DNA of 64,000 bases from Fonsecaea monophora (GCF_001642475.1 NW_019173933.1:558001-622000); one strand, 5' to 3'. Shown: positions 53,170-64,000, counted from the first letter of the stretch. Numbers and translations: made by a program. The notes: generated from the sequence alone by a model not told the origin.

Positions 53170-54310
53170 CAGCAAGAAGATGCTGAACATAACGAACCCC
53201 CTGAGAAACCGGGAGCCGTGTACCCAGCCGACACGCTCTCGCTGCTACGACAGATCTTCCTCATCGGCATGCTTTGCACGGCCATGTTCACCAACCCAGG
53301 TCGGAATGGGCAACAACCTCACCACCGTCGGCGTGATTGGCGACTCGTTCGGCATCACCAACCCTGGCCAACGGTCCTGGTTGATTGCGGGCTACCAGGT
53401 CTGACGATTGGCACCTTCATCCTCATCGGCGGCTGACTGGGCGACGAGTTCGGCAACAAGAACCTCTTTGTCGTCGGCTGGCAGGAGCCGTACGTCGGCG
53501 TTTGTCTGGTGCTCGGGCTCTTGTTCGCAGCGGCCTTCTTCAGGGTCGAGATCTATCATGCAAAGTCTCCGATCCTCCCCCTCGCGGCGTTCAATCCCGA
53601 CATTGCTTTTGTCTTTGCGTGTACGGCAACAGGCTGGGCGTGTTTTGGCATATGGGTCGGTGTTTTTTTTTTTTTTTTTTTTCTCGTCTCTAATCCCCAA
53701 TCTCAAGTCTAGCACAAATGGGCAAGTTGGTTAACACTCCTACTTGCAGGTCTTCTATATCGGACAGGTCGCTCTCGACGTTGGAGGCAACACGCCTCTC
53801 CAGATGGCAGCCTGGTTCATACCGGTGATCCCGTCCGGTCTGACCTCAGCCCTCGCGGTGGGCAAGTTGCTCGGCAAAGTCCCTGCCTCGTGGATCATGG
53901 TCGTCGGACAAGTCGCCCATGTGGTCGGCTCCATCCTCGCAGCGGCGCGACCTGTGCATTCGACATACTGGACCTACTACTTCTTCAGCGTCCTCATCAT
54001 CACCGTCGGCATGGATACCTCGTTCCCCTCGGCCACGATCATCTTCTCCAACGCCGTCCCTCAACGATACCGGGGTATGGGCGCGTGTATAGTCATGATT
54101 GTGGTCAATTACAGCGTATCGCTTGGTCTCGGCTTTGCCGGCACGATCGAAACAAACATCAATCATGGCGGGTTGACCGGCGCCGACATGCTTTTCGGCT
54201 ACCGCGGTGCTCTTTGGTTTGCGGTTGGGCTAGCTGGTCTCGGCCTGTTGCTGAGCCTTGTCTTTGTCGCGAAATCGTCCTCGAAGGACGGATCCAAAGG
54301 ACAACATTGA
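53170..54310 (+). pseudogene. MFS drug:H+ antiporter-type transporter, internally deleted and frame-broken
   Basis: Family sequence begins with PADTLSLLRQIFLIGMLCTAMFTN, shifts frame into GNNLTTVGVIGDSFG, shifts again near 53400 and meets TGA within ILIGG-stop-LGDEFG. It then jumps from NLFVVGW directly to QEPYVGVCLVLGLL. In intact relatives these are separated by several membrane helices, so an internal segment is missing. After an intron containing 20 T (53663-53682), 188 residues from 53744 are intact: VFYIGQVALDVGGNTPLQMA through FAKSS-like tail ending at 54310. The lesions rule out a working 14-helix carrier, though the 3' part alone is a long clean frame. Confidence 0.75.
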
Positions 54311-54939
54311 ATAATTCAGGGAAGAAATGCTAGAAAGACAATGCAGGATGATATGATAGATGTATATGCTGCAGGTGGTCTAGGATCGAGAGGGCATTGT
54401 TCGAGAAACTGCCATGTCACGGGCTGGAAGCCAGTCCCGAACATGAGGGCATTTGCTCTTCCAACAGATACCATAGCTAATGTAGCCAGAGACTGTAGAT
54501 ACATGGCAAATCATCAGGAAGACTCCTGACCAGTGCACCGAGGATCCCAGCACATCTGGTAACTTGTGCTCATTATCTGTTCGAGATATAGGAAAATGAA
54601 AAACACCTCGAACGCTTGGCCTTGGTCTCATCTCCTGACCATCGGCACCGCGAACGCGACATATTCGACTTCCGGACATTCGACATGTCACATCGCAACC
54701 CATTGGAGCAATCAACAAGGCAGCAGTTTTCATGGGCACGCCAAGTAAGAAATGCAGGTTGCGGGTGAAATTGCCGAGTCGGGTCTAGATCCAAGTTTCC
54801 CATGCAGGTTTCCTTGTGACCAACGCAAATAGCGGAAGCGGTGATGAGGCTTTTGATCAACGTCACCAAAGAATCTCCCATTTCATTCCACTTTATCAAC
54901 TCCTACTCGCGAGATCTGACATACCGTGGACGAAGCAAT
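54311..54939. other. Intergenic upstream of the metal ATPase
   Basis: Upstream region of the heavy-metal ATPase gene. No gene recognised; copper-responsive elements were not identified with any confidence. Confidence 0.35.
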
Positions 54940-57900
54940 ATGAGTGCGCTGTGTACTGGCAACCCTGTCGGTGGATGCAGTGACTGCTGCGGTGGTCCAG
55001 TGGCAAGCGCTTCGGATTGGCCTCATCAAGATGTTTCATGCTGTAATGGGGCAAGCCCAGCAGCAAACGCACCAGAAAGCAATATGACCCAGTGCAATGA
55101 GGATGATAGATGCAACGGTAAGAAATGCAGCATCTCACATTGAACTTCAACTTGCTGATGGGTTGGGAGAAAATTGTATCAAAACGGCCGCTGCGATCGA
55201 GTGCTCCCTGGTATGCACCAAACACCGGAATGAACGGTCTGGGGATATGGATAGCAACGAGCTAGACGAGAAGACCACATGCCACACTGGCTGCGACCAC
55301 ACTCACCGTGAAGCCCCTAGTCATTGCGAAGAGATCAGAACGAGCGAGCATGTCCACGGCGGCGAAGCTCATGAACATGCGCATGGAGAGGATGGCACCC
55401 ACCTGGATGAGCCCTGCCACTTCCATTTGAAAGCAGCCATGGAGAAATATGCCACATACCTGGAGTCCGCTCAGTGCATCTGTCGGAGTATCCTCTCTTC
55501 TGCCAGACGAATTGAAACATGTCGCCCATATACTGCCGCTGGTGACGCATCTGCGGTCACTGCCACTCGTAGCCATCATCTCAACGTGAGAGAGCACTGG
55601 TCTGCTTTGTCTCGCCGACAGTTCAAAAGGATGCCAGACGACATAGTCAGAACAGGAGCCGAGGCAAAATGCTGCGGAAGCCCTGAGAGCATTGATCATG
55701 TTGACTGCGAGCATGGGATCGTGCCCAAACAGGCTTTAGAGGATGTTGAAAAGGCAGCAGGACTGTCGCATATCCTTCTTAGCGTCACTGGAATGGATTG
55801 CTCTGGCTGCGCGAACAACTTGACGCGAGCACTACGAGCTGCTGGTGGTACGAGGGATGTCAAGGTCACCTTCATCAGCGGAACCGCTGAATTTTGTCTC
55901 GACGCCGAAGTCAATACCTTGGACAACGTGATCCGCAGCGCCCAAAGAGCAACTGGTTATAAGCTCGCACGATTCTCCTCCGACACCCAGATCATTGACG
56001 TCGTTATGAGTGCCACAAGCGCAAGCATATTTTGCAACAACCTACCACCTGGCGTCGAACGATGCGACAGGCTTTCAAAGACAACGTATGAGATCAGCTA
56101 CGACCCCTGCATCATAGGTGCGAGGGCGTTGCTGGCTGGTGCTGATGGTCAACTTGGTCCTCCCCGCAGCAACTCCTACCTTGACGAAGGGAAGCGGAGG
56201 CTCATCCGAATCACTGCTCTGACCACAACAGCATTCATCTTGACAACGCCCGTTGTTGTGCTGGAATGGGGCCGCCCTTCAGGCGTGTCCGAACATACCA
56301 CTTTGATAGTGGCAGTGATCCTGGCCACGATGGTCCAAGCAATTGCGATTTCAGAGTTTTATATTCCTGCAATGTCGGCCTTGATATACAACAAAGTGGT
56401 CGAAATGGACATGCTTGTTGTCATCAGCATTACAGCCGCATATGGCTATTCCATTATTGCGGCCGGTTTCTTCTTCGCCGGCATTGATCTGGAGACAAAA
56501 CCGTTTTTCGAGACGAGTACTCTGTTGGTCACGTTGATCCTGCTGGGTCGTCTCCTGGCGGCTTGGGCTCGGAAACGAGCAGTGCAGGCTGTGTCATTAA
56601 GATCTCTTCAAACTTCAACAGCACTGCTTATCGACCCAATCACAGAGCACGCCCTAGAGATTGATGCCCGATTACTTCAATATGGAGATAGAATCTCAAT
56701 ACTGCCGCATTCTCGGATCGTCACCGACGCTGATGTGCTAGGAGGGGCGAGTGAGGTGGACGAGTCAATGCTAACAGGCGAAAGTATGCCCGTGTCCAAG
56801 ACCATCGGGGATTATGTTGTGTCGGGCACTATCAACGGCGGCGGAAGGTTGACAGCACGGGTATCTCGCTTACCAGGGAGGAATACCATCACAGATATTG
56901 CCAACCTGGTCGAACAGGCCCAGAGCTTCAAACCACGTGTCCAAGACTTGGCCGATAAGGTAGCAGGATATTTTGTTCCTGTCGTGTGCACCGTGGCTCT
57001 TGTTGTCCTCATTGTCTGGATCCTGGTTGGTCTGAGGATTCATCAACGGTCTGCCGGAGGCGCCATCGGAACTGCTATCGGCTATGCCATTGCGGTTCTA
57101 GCCATTAGCTGCCCCTGTGCGCTTGGGCTGGCGGTTCCGATGGTCCTCGTTGTCGCTGGGGGAGTAGCTGCACGGGGAGGTGTCATCATCAAGACGGCGG
57201 ATGTCATCCAACGCGGCTTCAGGGTCACCGATGTGATATTTGATAAGACTGGAACGCTCACTGAGCCACGACTCCAAGTTGTGAAAGAACTGACCTGCCC
57301 CACGGAGAAACTTGATCGCGACACCCTGCTCCCCGTGATCATGAAGATGGTGAGGAGCAACAAACATCCTGTGTCCGAAGCTGTTGCACAGACACTAGAT
57401 GCCCGGGGTGTAGGCTACACAGAATTGGACGGAGTCATGTCCATTCCTGGTTGCGGGCTCCAAGCACAATGGCAAGGATTGACAGTCCGAGCTGGGAATA
57501 CAAAGTGGCTAGAGATCGGCGAGACACCTGAGGTCGCTGAAGTCACAGCAGAAGGATTGACAGTCTTTGGTGTCACGGTCGACGGCCAACTGGCTGCAGT
57601 TTTTGGGTTGAAGTCTCAAGTCCGTGAAGGAGCTGTAGGCACCATCCAAGAGCTCTACCAACGTCAGATCACTGTTCACATCGTAAGTGGCGATGGCCGC
57701 CGTGTCGTGGAGGGCGTGGCAGCAGACTTGAGTATTCCTCTGGACAATATTGCTGCCGAACAGACGCCGGCACAGAAGCAGGAGTATGTGCGTCGACTCA
57801 TGGATGCCGGAAAGATCACCCTTTTCTGTGGGGATGGGACGAATGACGCGGTCGCCGTGGCTCAAGCGAATGTCGGGGTCCAAATTGAATCTTCCTCAGA

Positions 57901-58168
57901 TGTCACGCGTGCAACGGCAGATGTTATTCTTCTCCGCAATCTCGACGGCGTGGTCAATTTGTTGGATGTGTCCAAAGCCGCATTCCGACGCATCGTTTTC
58001 AACTTCGTCTGGTCAGCAGCATACAATATGCTTGCCATCTTACTCGCAGCCGGGGCCTTTGTGAAGGTGCGCATTCCGCCAGCTTATGCAGGTCTCGGCG
58101 AAATTGTCAGCGTGTTACCGGTCATTGTTGTGGCATTGACCCAGCCGAAGGTGAAGGGGAGGAACTAG
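54940..58168 (+). CDS. Heavy-metal P1B-type ATPase (PCA1/CrpA-like, Cu/Cd export)
   Basis: ATP-driven exporter of copper or cadmium. Exons 54940-55117 and 55170-58168 give 1058 residues. The 52-bp intron (donor GTAAGA, acceptor GGAG) restores CNENCIKTAAAIEC. A long N-terminal tail is rich in cysteine and histidine: GCSDCCGG, SCCNG, HTGCDHTHRE, and HVHGGEAHEHAHGEDG. A single heavy-metal-associated domain has the GMDCSGC ligand motif. The pump core shows TGES, the metal-binding CPC in AISCPCALG, the phosphorylated aspartate in DKTGTLT at residue 751, NKHPVSEA, and GDGTNDAVA. Length and the Cys-rich tail match fungal PCA1/CrpA rather than the Golgi Ccc2 pump. The start at 54940 was chosen for the immediate Cys-rich onset. 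Confidence 0.93.
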
Positions 58169-58873
58169 GCAGTGGTTGATCATTGATGTGTTGATCGAGG
58201 AGTCTGCTGGTGAAATGATGCTTCCGACCCGTTCCAATCCTTGCAACACAGGGACCCTACCCCATTACACTCGTTATTGATAGTATTTGAGGATTGAAAA
58301 ATGATTGATATTACCGAGTATTGCTTGAGAATCATAGCCCCTCGACTACGTCCCTCGAATGCCAAGGCCAAAATGAGGACCTTAAAAGTCGCTCCAGTCG
58401 TTCAGAGTCGCTAACTATATTTGACTAGTGACGTGCTGCTGATTGGATAATGAAACCTCCAATAAAGAGGCGAGATTTCTGATTTGCACAGCCACACGTC
58501 GACACTAGGTCAACTGTGGCACAACTTTGGATTTGCCAAGATACACCGACCTAAGCCGCTCACCGAGAAATCAGTGAACCAGCGCCCCGTCAGGTCAAGC
58601 CCTGACAAAGGAAGGACAAGCTCTCATCTGGCACCGTTCGAGACCGAGATTTTTAAGGCAGCGAGTGCGAGCTTGACATTCTGCTGCACACTCTACTAAG
58701 GCGCCAAGTACCGGTAGACCTTCCTCCCCTGCACGGGGGCCGCCTGTGGCCACAAGGTCGCCTTGTAGCAATGAGGCTGAAGGGATGCCACCAGTCGGCC
58801 TTGGATGGCCAGCGGAGGTTAACCCTTTTCAAGCCAGCGCAACTCCGTAAACAGCGTCAAACCAAAACATGAG
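58169..58873. other. Intergenic
   Basis: 3' flank of the metal ATPase and upstream region of the kinase-like gene. Nothing else recognised. Confidence 0.35.
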
Positions 58874-60736
58874 ATGCGTCAACCTCAAGTACTGACAATC
58901 TTTCGCAGATTTTGCACAGTGATCAATTTACTTGGTCGGCCACTACAGCCCAATGGCATTTCAAGGAGAAAACTGTCGTCTGTGATGCCGATAAGACATA
59001 TCTTTCGTCAGTTGCAACGGACTCGGTTCAATTCTACCCTTGCCTCGGATCTGTTCTTCCCAACTACGGGTCGCTGGTTGTGGAACGAGCGTCGACAGCG
59101 ACTAGCACACACACGGAAATTCGACCTCAGAGCTCTCGAACATATCATAATACAGGCAGCAGGATCAACAGCTAATATTACTGTTCGATTTGAGAAACTT
59201 GCGGAAGGCGCTTCCAACAAAGTCTTCCTCGCTGTTGTTGGGGAGCAGCGATTTATCGTTAAGATCCCTGACCCGGTTGTCTCGCCACGGCTGGTCACGG
59301 CAAGTGAAGTTGCCACACTTACATTCTTACGGTCCGAGTTGGAAGTACCGGTGCCTAAGGTGTTTTCATGGAGCGACGACTGTGACAATCCAGTCGGTTG
59401 CGAATACATCATCATGGAAGAGGCTCAAGGGAGAGCTTTAAACACCGTATGGCCCCGCCTTGAAATACCAGAGAAACTCGCTGTCGTGGATGAAGTCCTA
59501 TCTATTCAAAAGCGGCTTGCTACCACCAAGCATATGTTCACTGGGTATGGGAGTCTGTACTTTCTTGATGATGCTGTAAAACTTGGGTTTTCTCAGCATT
59601 TCCCAGTCACATCGACCTCTACCCCAACGTATTGCATCGGTCCATTGGCACATCAACATTTTATTGGATCAGCCCTTATAGCCTCCGGGGTGAATTGTGG
59701 CCCTTGTAAGTCCCTGTGGCGGATTCACGGTTGTTTGGTTACTAACCAGTCAGGGCGTACTCCACAAGATTATCTCGTTTCCGTCGCACACTCGTCACTG
59801 GTACAAATTGAGATGAACCAAAGTAAAGATATGACCGCTGAGCGAGCGTTCTCCTTCCCGATAAACACAGCAAGCAACACGTCGGCTACAGCACTGTCTG
59901 ATATGCTCAGAACACTTTGCATGGTAATACCACATATTCTTCCACACTCCACAGCCCAACATCTGCCGCTAGTGTGGCATAAAGATCTTCACTTTGGCAA
60001 TTTATTTGTGTCTCCGGAAGGAAAGATTACCTGCATTGTCGATTGGCAGGGCACCGATGTCTTACCGTTGTTCCTGGCAGTTCGAATACCCCAGATTATC
60101 GATGTGGAACGCGATGCAATTCTTCTGGAACTCCCAGACAATTTCTCAGAGATGGCTGAAGGAAAAAGGCTTGAGGTTTGGGAGAGGTACCGCCAATCGA
60201 TGCTTCAGCAGTATTACCTAGCCGATCTTAGGGAGACTGTTTCCGATCTTGCTGCTTTGTTGGAGGACGAACAATTAACCCCCATTCGAAAGCAGGTTGA
60301 ATTATTCGCCCGAATCCCTTTCAGACAAGACGTTGAGGCCCTTTTCCTAAGGGAGACTCTCCTTCGAGTTCAGCGCAATTGGTCTGGCTTCCTTCGCGAT
60401 GGAGATGATGCTGTGGAATGCCCTATCAATATCGAGGGCGACGAGTTGACGAGCCACCAGAAAGATGGACGGCGTTACAATGAATTCCAAGACCTCTTAA
60501 AGGCCAGGAATATCCCAGTTGCTGAAGAGGGTTGGGTGCCATTGGATGAGTTTACAACTCGGAAAGACGACCTTAAAACTGTGATAAAGGAGACCATCGA
60601 GTCTTTGGAGTGTGAACAAGAACGTCTAGAGTTCAGTGACAGGCTCCGTCATTGGAATCTGACTGATTGGAAAACTATATACAATAGCCATTTGATTACG
60701 TGCACAGGCGACCTTCAGATAAGCCCCTTGGATTGA
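58874..60736 (+). CDS. Aminoglycoside phosphotransferase-fold (APH) kinase-like protein, AIM9-like
   Basis: Belongs to the large fungal family of choline/aminoglycoside-kinase fold proteins often annotated as altered inheritance of mitochondria protein 9. Two exons, 58874-59705 and 59754-60736, give 604 residues. The 48-bp intron is a multiple of three, has the branch-like ACTAACC and was chosen because removal gives NCGPWRTPQDYL. The N-terminal 60 residues are basic and low in acids, with repeated RR and Ser/Thr, consistent with a mitochondrial presequence. Landmarks are EGASNKVFL, the nucleotide-binding lysine in FIVKIPDP, the catalytic loop WHKDLHFGNLFV, and the metal-binding DWQ in CIVDWQGT. 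The natural substrate is unknown for the family. Confidence 0.87.
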   Translation: MRQPQVLTIFRRFCTVINLLGRPLQPNGISRRKLSSVMPIRHIFRQLQRTRFNSTLASDLFFPTTGRWLWNERRQRLAHTRKFDLRALEHIIIQAAGSTANITVRFEKLAEGASNKVFLAVVGEQRFIVKIPDPVVSPRLVTASEVATLTFLRSELEVPVPKVFSWSDDCDNPVGCEYIIMEEAQGRALNTVWPRLEIPEKLAVVDEVLSIQKRLATTKHMFTGYGSLYFLDDAVKLGFSQHFPVTSTSTPTYCIGPLAHQHFIGSALIASGVNCGPCKSLWRIHGCLVTNQSGRTPQDYLVSVAHSSLVQIEMNQSKDMTAERAFSFPINTASNTSATALSDMLRTLCMVIPHILPHSTAQHLPLVWHKDLHFGNLFVSPEGKITCIVDWQGTDVLPLFLAVRIPQIIDVERDAILLELPDNFSEMAEGKRLEVWERYRQSMLQQYYLADLRETVSDLAALLEDEQLTPIRKQVELFARIPFRQDVEALFLRETLLRVQRNWSGFLRDGDDAVECPINIEGDELTSHQKDGRRYNEFQDLLKARNIPVAEEGWVPLDEFTTRKDDLKTVIKETIESLECEQERLEFSDRLRHWNLTDWKTIYNSHLITCTGDLQISPLD

Positions 60737-60973
60737 GCAGTATTCTTCTGCTTTGCTTTGATTCTTCTTTGGTGTTGCTCGGTCTAACTTGGACTGTGAA
60801 GAGTTTGTTATGGCTTGCTGATCCTTGGTTGTTGGCCTGGACATTGACATTGTAGCTGTCATTGGGCTCATCTTCATCGTGCTCATCTACGCAAGGTGCA
60901 TTTTGTGTAACTAATCTATGGTCTAGCAATGTACTCAACTCGCGTCTCTGGCCGCCTTCGTCAATGCCACGGA

Positions 60974-62581
60974 CTATTTTTTCTCGTCTCTCAGCTCCCG
61001 CAATACGCCGGAGGCATCTTCTGCAGCCTCCGCTGATGGAGAAATGTCCATGTTGTTCGCGTCTTCCTCACTTGCCGCTGCCTTTTTCCTCCGCCGGAAG
61101 ACTCCTTGAAAACTTCGTTTCTGCCCTAGCCCTGCGTCTGCTGCCCCTTTGGCCGTCCTCTTCTTCTCCGCGATTCGTTCCAGTTTCTCGACGTGCTCCC
61201 TGGCGTGCCTGAGATCCCTCTGAATCTCTTCCGCCGATGCCACTTTATACCGCAGCCTGATAATCACCGCAGCGAGGAGGATAATGCCGATCTGAACTAT
61301 AAATTGCCATTGGCCCACAGCTTTGACCTGCTCGCTCGGTTCGCCGTCGGTATTGATATAATTTTCAATCCACACGATGAAGGCAATGATGATCAAAGGA
61401 CCGAAGACCATGGCCCCGAGAAGAACGCAAAGCGTTATGAGGTCTATAAGGCAGAGGGCGAATGGATGTTTGTGCGCTCTCGTGATCCTCGCCACCTGGT
61501 TGAGTTTGACACTTCTTATCGGTGCGAAAGTCGACGTCGGATGCCGCAAAAACTGTACTGTTTTCGAATAGCCAGCCCTGATGTCACCCGTAAACCCACT
61601 GAAAATCTCCTTCCTCCGAAACCAGAGATCGAATGGCCGATGTATGGGTACTCTTGAAGTGCATAAATCCAATCGCCCGACGACCAGAAGAAATAGCTGT
61701 GCAGCGGTAAAGAGGGCAATTGCCGTATATACGAGAGGCTGGAATGCATCGCCTTCCCAAGTGCTTCGAGTATGCCGACTATCCCCCGGAGCATCAGTGC
61801 CGACCACTGTCGCCCGTAGCCGCGTTGATTCTCGCATCACTTGTGAGGTATTGAAACACGGATAGAAGCAATTCGTCGAGAGGTTCAACCATCGTTCGTT
61901 GTCAAGAACAGATGGACCAAACAGACCCCAGATGGTCGCATTCCAGGAACCGGCCCAGTATTGATCATCCCAGCCGTCATTCTGGACAGTATTGCTGTCT
62001 TCAATGCCCGAGTAGCAGAAGCGATATTGAGGTGGTGCAAGATTCAGACCTGGCCAAAGCACAAGGACTGATATCGACCCTGCAAGCATAATGATATTCC
62101 AGATGAAGATTAGTAGATGGAGGATCCGACTTGTTCGCGCCGTGCTTGACCAGCACTGCAACGGTAATCCCACAAGATATGCCGTGATCACAATGCAAGT
62201 CACTGCGTCGATATCCAGCTCCAGGTAGTCGGGCTGCACAACAACGGATCTGGTGTTTGCGGCAAGAGCCCGCATGTCATTCGATACATCCGTCAAGTAC
62301 TCTACATCCAGATAAGCTACCGTGACATTCTGTGGTGAAGGCAGACCAAGGTGAGCGGAAAGCAGGATAAAAGCCTCGAGCGAGGCGGTGGCGGCATATG
62401 ATACTGCCGCTCCAAAGATGACATGCGCAACCCAGCCGTGGCTGGCTGTGATGAAGCTCAAGGCCAGAAGGACATAATAGAGATATCGTGGAGTCGGCGC
62501 GTATATGTCGCTCATAGGATAGTAGCAGGTGACTGGTTGCGCGACGACGGGCTGATCAAATGAGATGTTGGTTATGGCCAT
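60974..62581 (-). CDS. Multi-pass membrane protein of unknown function with charged coiled-coil tail
   Basis: Single-exon gene of 535 residues. I see about six or seven hydrophobic helices: around residues 32-55, 58-78, 124-142, 150-180 (IWNIIMLAGSISVLVLW), 283-303, 385-410 (LGAMVFGPLIIIAFIVWI), and 427-445 (FIVQIGIILLAAVII). A long loop between the fourth and fifth holds several possible N-glycosylation sites (NAT, NLS, NTS) and cysteines in NCFYPCFN, suggesting it faces the outside or the lumen. The C-terminal tail is charged and heptad-like (EEIQRDLRHAREHVEKLERIAEKKR), likely a coiled coil in the cytosol. It resembles other fungal proteins of unknown role. No catalytic motif seen. Confidence 0.75.
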   Translation of the reverse strand: MAITNISFDQPVVAQPVTCYYPMSDIYAPTPRYLYYVLLALSFITASHGWVAHVIFGAAVSYAATASLEAFILLSAHLGLPSPQNVTVAYLDVEYLTDVSNDMRALAANTRSVVVQPDYLELDIDAVTCIVITAYLVGLPLQCWSSTARTSRILHLLIFIWNIIMLAGSISVLVLWPGLNLAPPQYRFCYSGIEDSNTVQNDGWDDQYWAGSWNATIWGLFGPSVLDNERWLNLSTNCFYPCFNTSQVMRESTRLRATVVGTDAPGDSRHTRSTWEGDAFQPLVYTAIALFTAAQLFLLVVGRLDLCTSRVPIHRPFDLWFRRKEIFSGFTGDIRAGYSKTVQFLRHPTSTFAPIRSVKLNQVARITRAHKHPFALCLIDLITLCVLLGAMVFGPLIIIAFIVWIENYINTDGEPSEQVKAVGQWQFIVQIGIILLAAVIIRLRYKVASAEEIQRDLRHAREHVEKLERIAEKKRTAKGAADAGLGQKRSFQGVFRRRKKAAASEEDANNMDISPSAEAAEDASGVLRELRDEKK

Positions 62582-63822
62582 TCCTTCCGCCGGGAGAGTC
62601 TAGACTCTGAGCGACCGTTTCTCAGATACGCTTTAAGCTCCGTTCCGCTGTTGCCTGGGCATCTATAGGGCGTCAGTGCCCTATTCGATACGCCAAGATA
62701 CGAGATAGAGTCACTGATGAGACGTCAAGTCTGGCATCCGCAAACTTGAAAATTGAGTGAGGTCGTGAAAAGAAGCGCATACGATGCATCATTAGACTTT
62801 TTTCTCGTCGCCCAGATGGAAAGGTCCGTTTTTGACCATCAGCTGAAGCGTATTTTGCACCAAAACGCCGGTTAGAGTTTCCATATTCAAAAAGTCAGTC
62901 TTGGAGAGTTCTGGGGACCTAAGAGTCATTGCGGTAGAGGCCGATGAATAGGCCATGACTTGACCTAAGCCATGTCGGAGCTGAGGATGATTGGATGGCG
63001 GCGACGCAAGGTGTTAACCTGGTCATGAATTGGCCAGAAGCTGTGACATTTTCTGGGTGTTGATCTTTTAACTTTTCTGCCTGAACCATGTCTAGACACG
63101 AGCTGACAAGTACCGTGAAGTTCCGGTGCAGCTCGTACTGAATGGCAAAAGACTTGAGTTTGCTTTTGTCATTCGATAAACCATCTTCAGCTTTCTCCAA
63201 GGGACTGAATGGTGGGAGGGTGATGAGAACTGCACCGCCACCTGTCGCAAATTGTCACATGGTATTCATCGATAACATCCTAAGTCTCACAACTCGTAGA
63301 TCGAGTGTCATAAGCGTCGAGTCAACACACTGCTGGACTTGGGCGGTGGTCAATATATCGTAAAAACCTTGCTCATGTCTGCAGAGTGGTCCACCATTTG
63401 TAGGAGAGCCTCTCCAATGTCGTACAGCTCAAATTCACTGGCTGGCAGATCTAGGAAGTACAACTAAGCCTTCAGGCCTTCCAGCTGGCCCCGTCTTCGT
63501 CTCGACTTCTAGCTGCCGAAGCGATCAAGTCGGAGACTGTGCGGGGATGTGCTGGAGATAAGTCTGAATCTGACCGTGGACGATCGTCGCCAACGGTCTG
63601 AAAAGGTTGGTAATACAAAGAAGATCAAGCACGGCAACTGTCGGCTTAACTCCGTTGCATGAGGGGCAGAAGTGGCTGCCATCGCGTCGAGTATATAACC
63701 TCCTCCTGCGTCGTTATCGTCTGTTTTCCTATTGTTCAGAATCAGAATCAGAGAAAGGCACAACGATCTCACCCAAGAAGTCCAGATTTTGTAACTCTGT
63801 CATCAAGAAGACAAAGAGCAAG
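62582..63822. other. Intergenic; possible minus-strand gene remnant
   Basis: Between about 62919 and 63470 the minus strand has protein-like stretches in several frames (ASEFELYDIGEALLQMVDHS; FAIQYELHRNFTVLVSSCLD), interrupted by stops without clear introns. I cannot name a family. The last 350 bp would hold the promoter of the aldo-keto reductase gene. Confidence 0.3.
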
Positions 63823-64000
63823 ATGGTACCGAGTCTCCCAACCCGCCAATTGGGCAAGGATGGACCCCAAGTAACCGCCCTGGGCTTTGGTCTGATGGGT
63901 TTGTCCATCTTCTATGGGAAAAAGCTTCCAGATGACCAGAGATTGAAGTTTTTGGACCACGTATTCGAGTCAGGAGAGGCGTTTTGGGATTCCTCGGATG
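63823..64000 (+). CDS. Aldo-keto reductase, 5' part (3' end outside window)
   Basis: The first 59 codons of an NAD(P)H-dependent aldo-keto reductase. It begins MVPSLPTRQLGKDGPQVTAL, then GFGLMGLSIFYG, and reaches FWDSSD, the segment that leads to the catalytic aspartate and tyrosine in this family; only the aspartate region is in the window. The pattern fits the AKR13/YakC group. Start context CAAGATGG is good. Nothing can be said of the rest. Confidence 0.85.
   Translation, partial: MVPSLPTRQLGKDGPQVTALGFGLMGLSIFYGKKLPDDQRLKFLDHVFESGEAFWDSSD

Overview
The window looks like nuclear DNA of a filamentous ascomycete (Pezizomycotina). Genes carry short introns of about 48-160 bp with GTRNGT-type donors, and there are Zn2Cys6 and C2H2 regulators carrying the fungal-specific activation region. 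A black-yeast type relative (Chaetothyriales) would fit the richness in Baeyer-Villiger, dehydrogenase and transporter genes, but that placement is only a guess. Base composition is near 50% G+C. No ribosomal RNA, tRNA, intact transposon or CRISPR array was seen.

Positions 1-36600 hold what I read as a catabolic cluster centred on peroxisomal beta-oxidation. Its members are the 3' end of an acetoacetyl-CoA synthetase-like ligase (1-578), three enoyl-CoA hydratase/isomerase-family genes (1008, 15594, 22640), a short-chain dehydrogenase (2756), an aldehyde dehydrogenase (16931), an acyl-CoA ligase (19411), an acyl-CoA oxidase (23211), a zinc alcohol dehydrogenase (29598), a Baeyer-Villiger monooxygenase (31361) and a major-facilitator permease of the allantoate/anion type (35062). 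Six of these proteins end in peroxisomal targeting tripeptides: ARL, SKL, SKL, AKL, AKI and SRL. Two regulators lie inside: a C2H2 + fungal_trans protein (4294-7512) and a Zn2Cys6 protein whose DNA-binding domain resembles the CTF1/FarA fatty-acid regulators (26014-28745). The known Far/CTF1 core CCTCGG (CCGAGG on the other strand) recurs in the intergenic regions of the cluster genes and was not seen in the unrelated intergenic regions. The simplest reading is uptake of a ketone-bearing or alicyclic compound, oxygen insertion, opening to an alcohol/acid, CoA activation and beta-oxidation. The esterase expected after the monooxygenase survives only as a broken remnant (33252-33536). A trypsin-like peptidase, a GH95 fucosidase gene with an internal stop, and one unknown gene are interspersed.

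Positions 36600-41000 hold two unrecognised genes. Positions 41000-54400 are a decayed belt: a 94-bp tandem duplication, remnants of a sugar transporter, an aldo-keto reductase, a Zn2Cys6 regulator and a multidrug-type transporter. Each remnant carries stops and frame breaks. An apparently intact dynamin-family GTPase with a nucleoporin-like tail sits among them.

Positions 54900-64000 return to intact genes: a PCA1/CrpA-like heavy-metal P-type ATPase, an APH-fold kinase-like protein, a multi-pass membrane protein and the 5' end of an aldo-keto reductase cut by the window edge.

Exon boundaries were worked out by hand from splice sites and reading-frame continuity. They have not been checked against transcripts.
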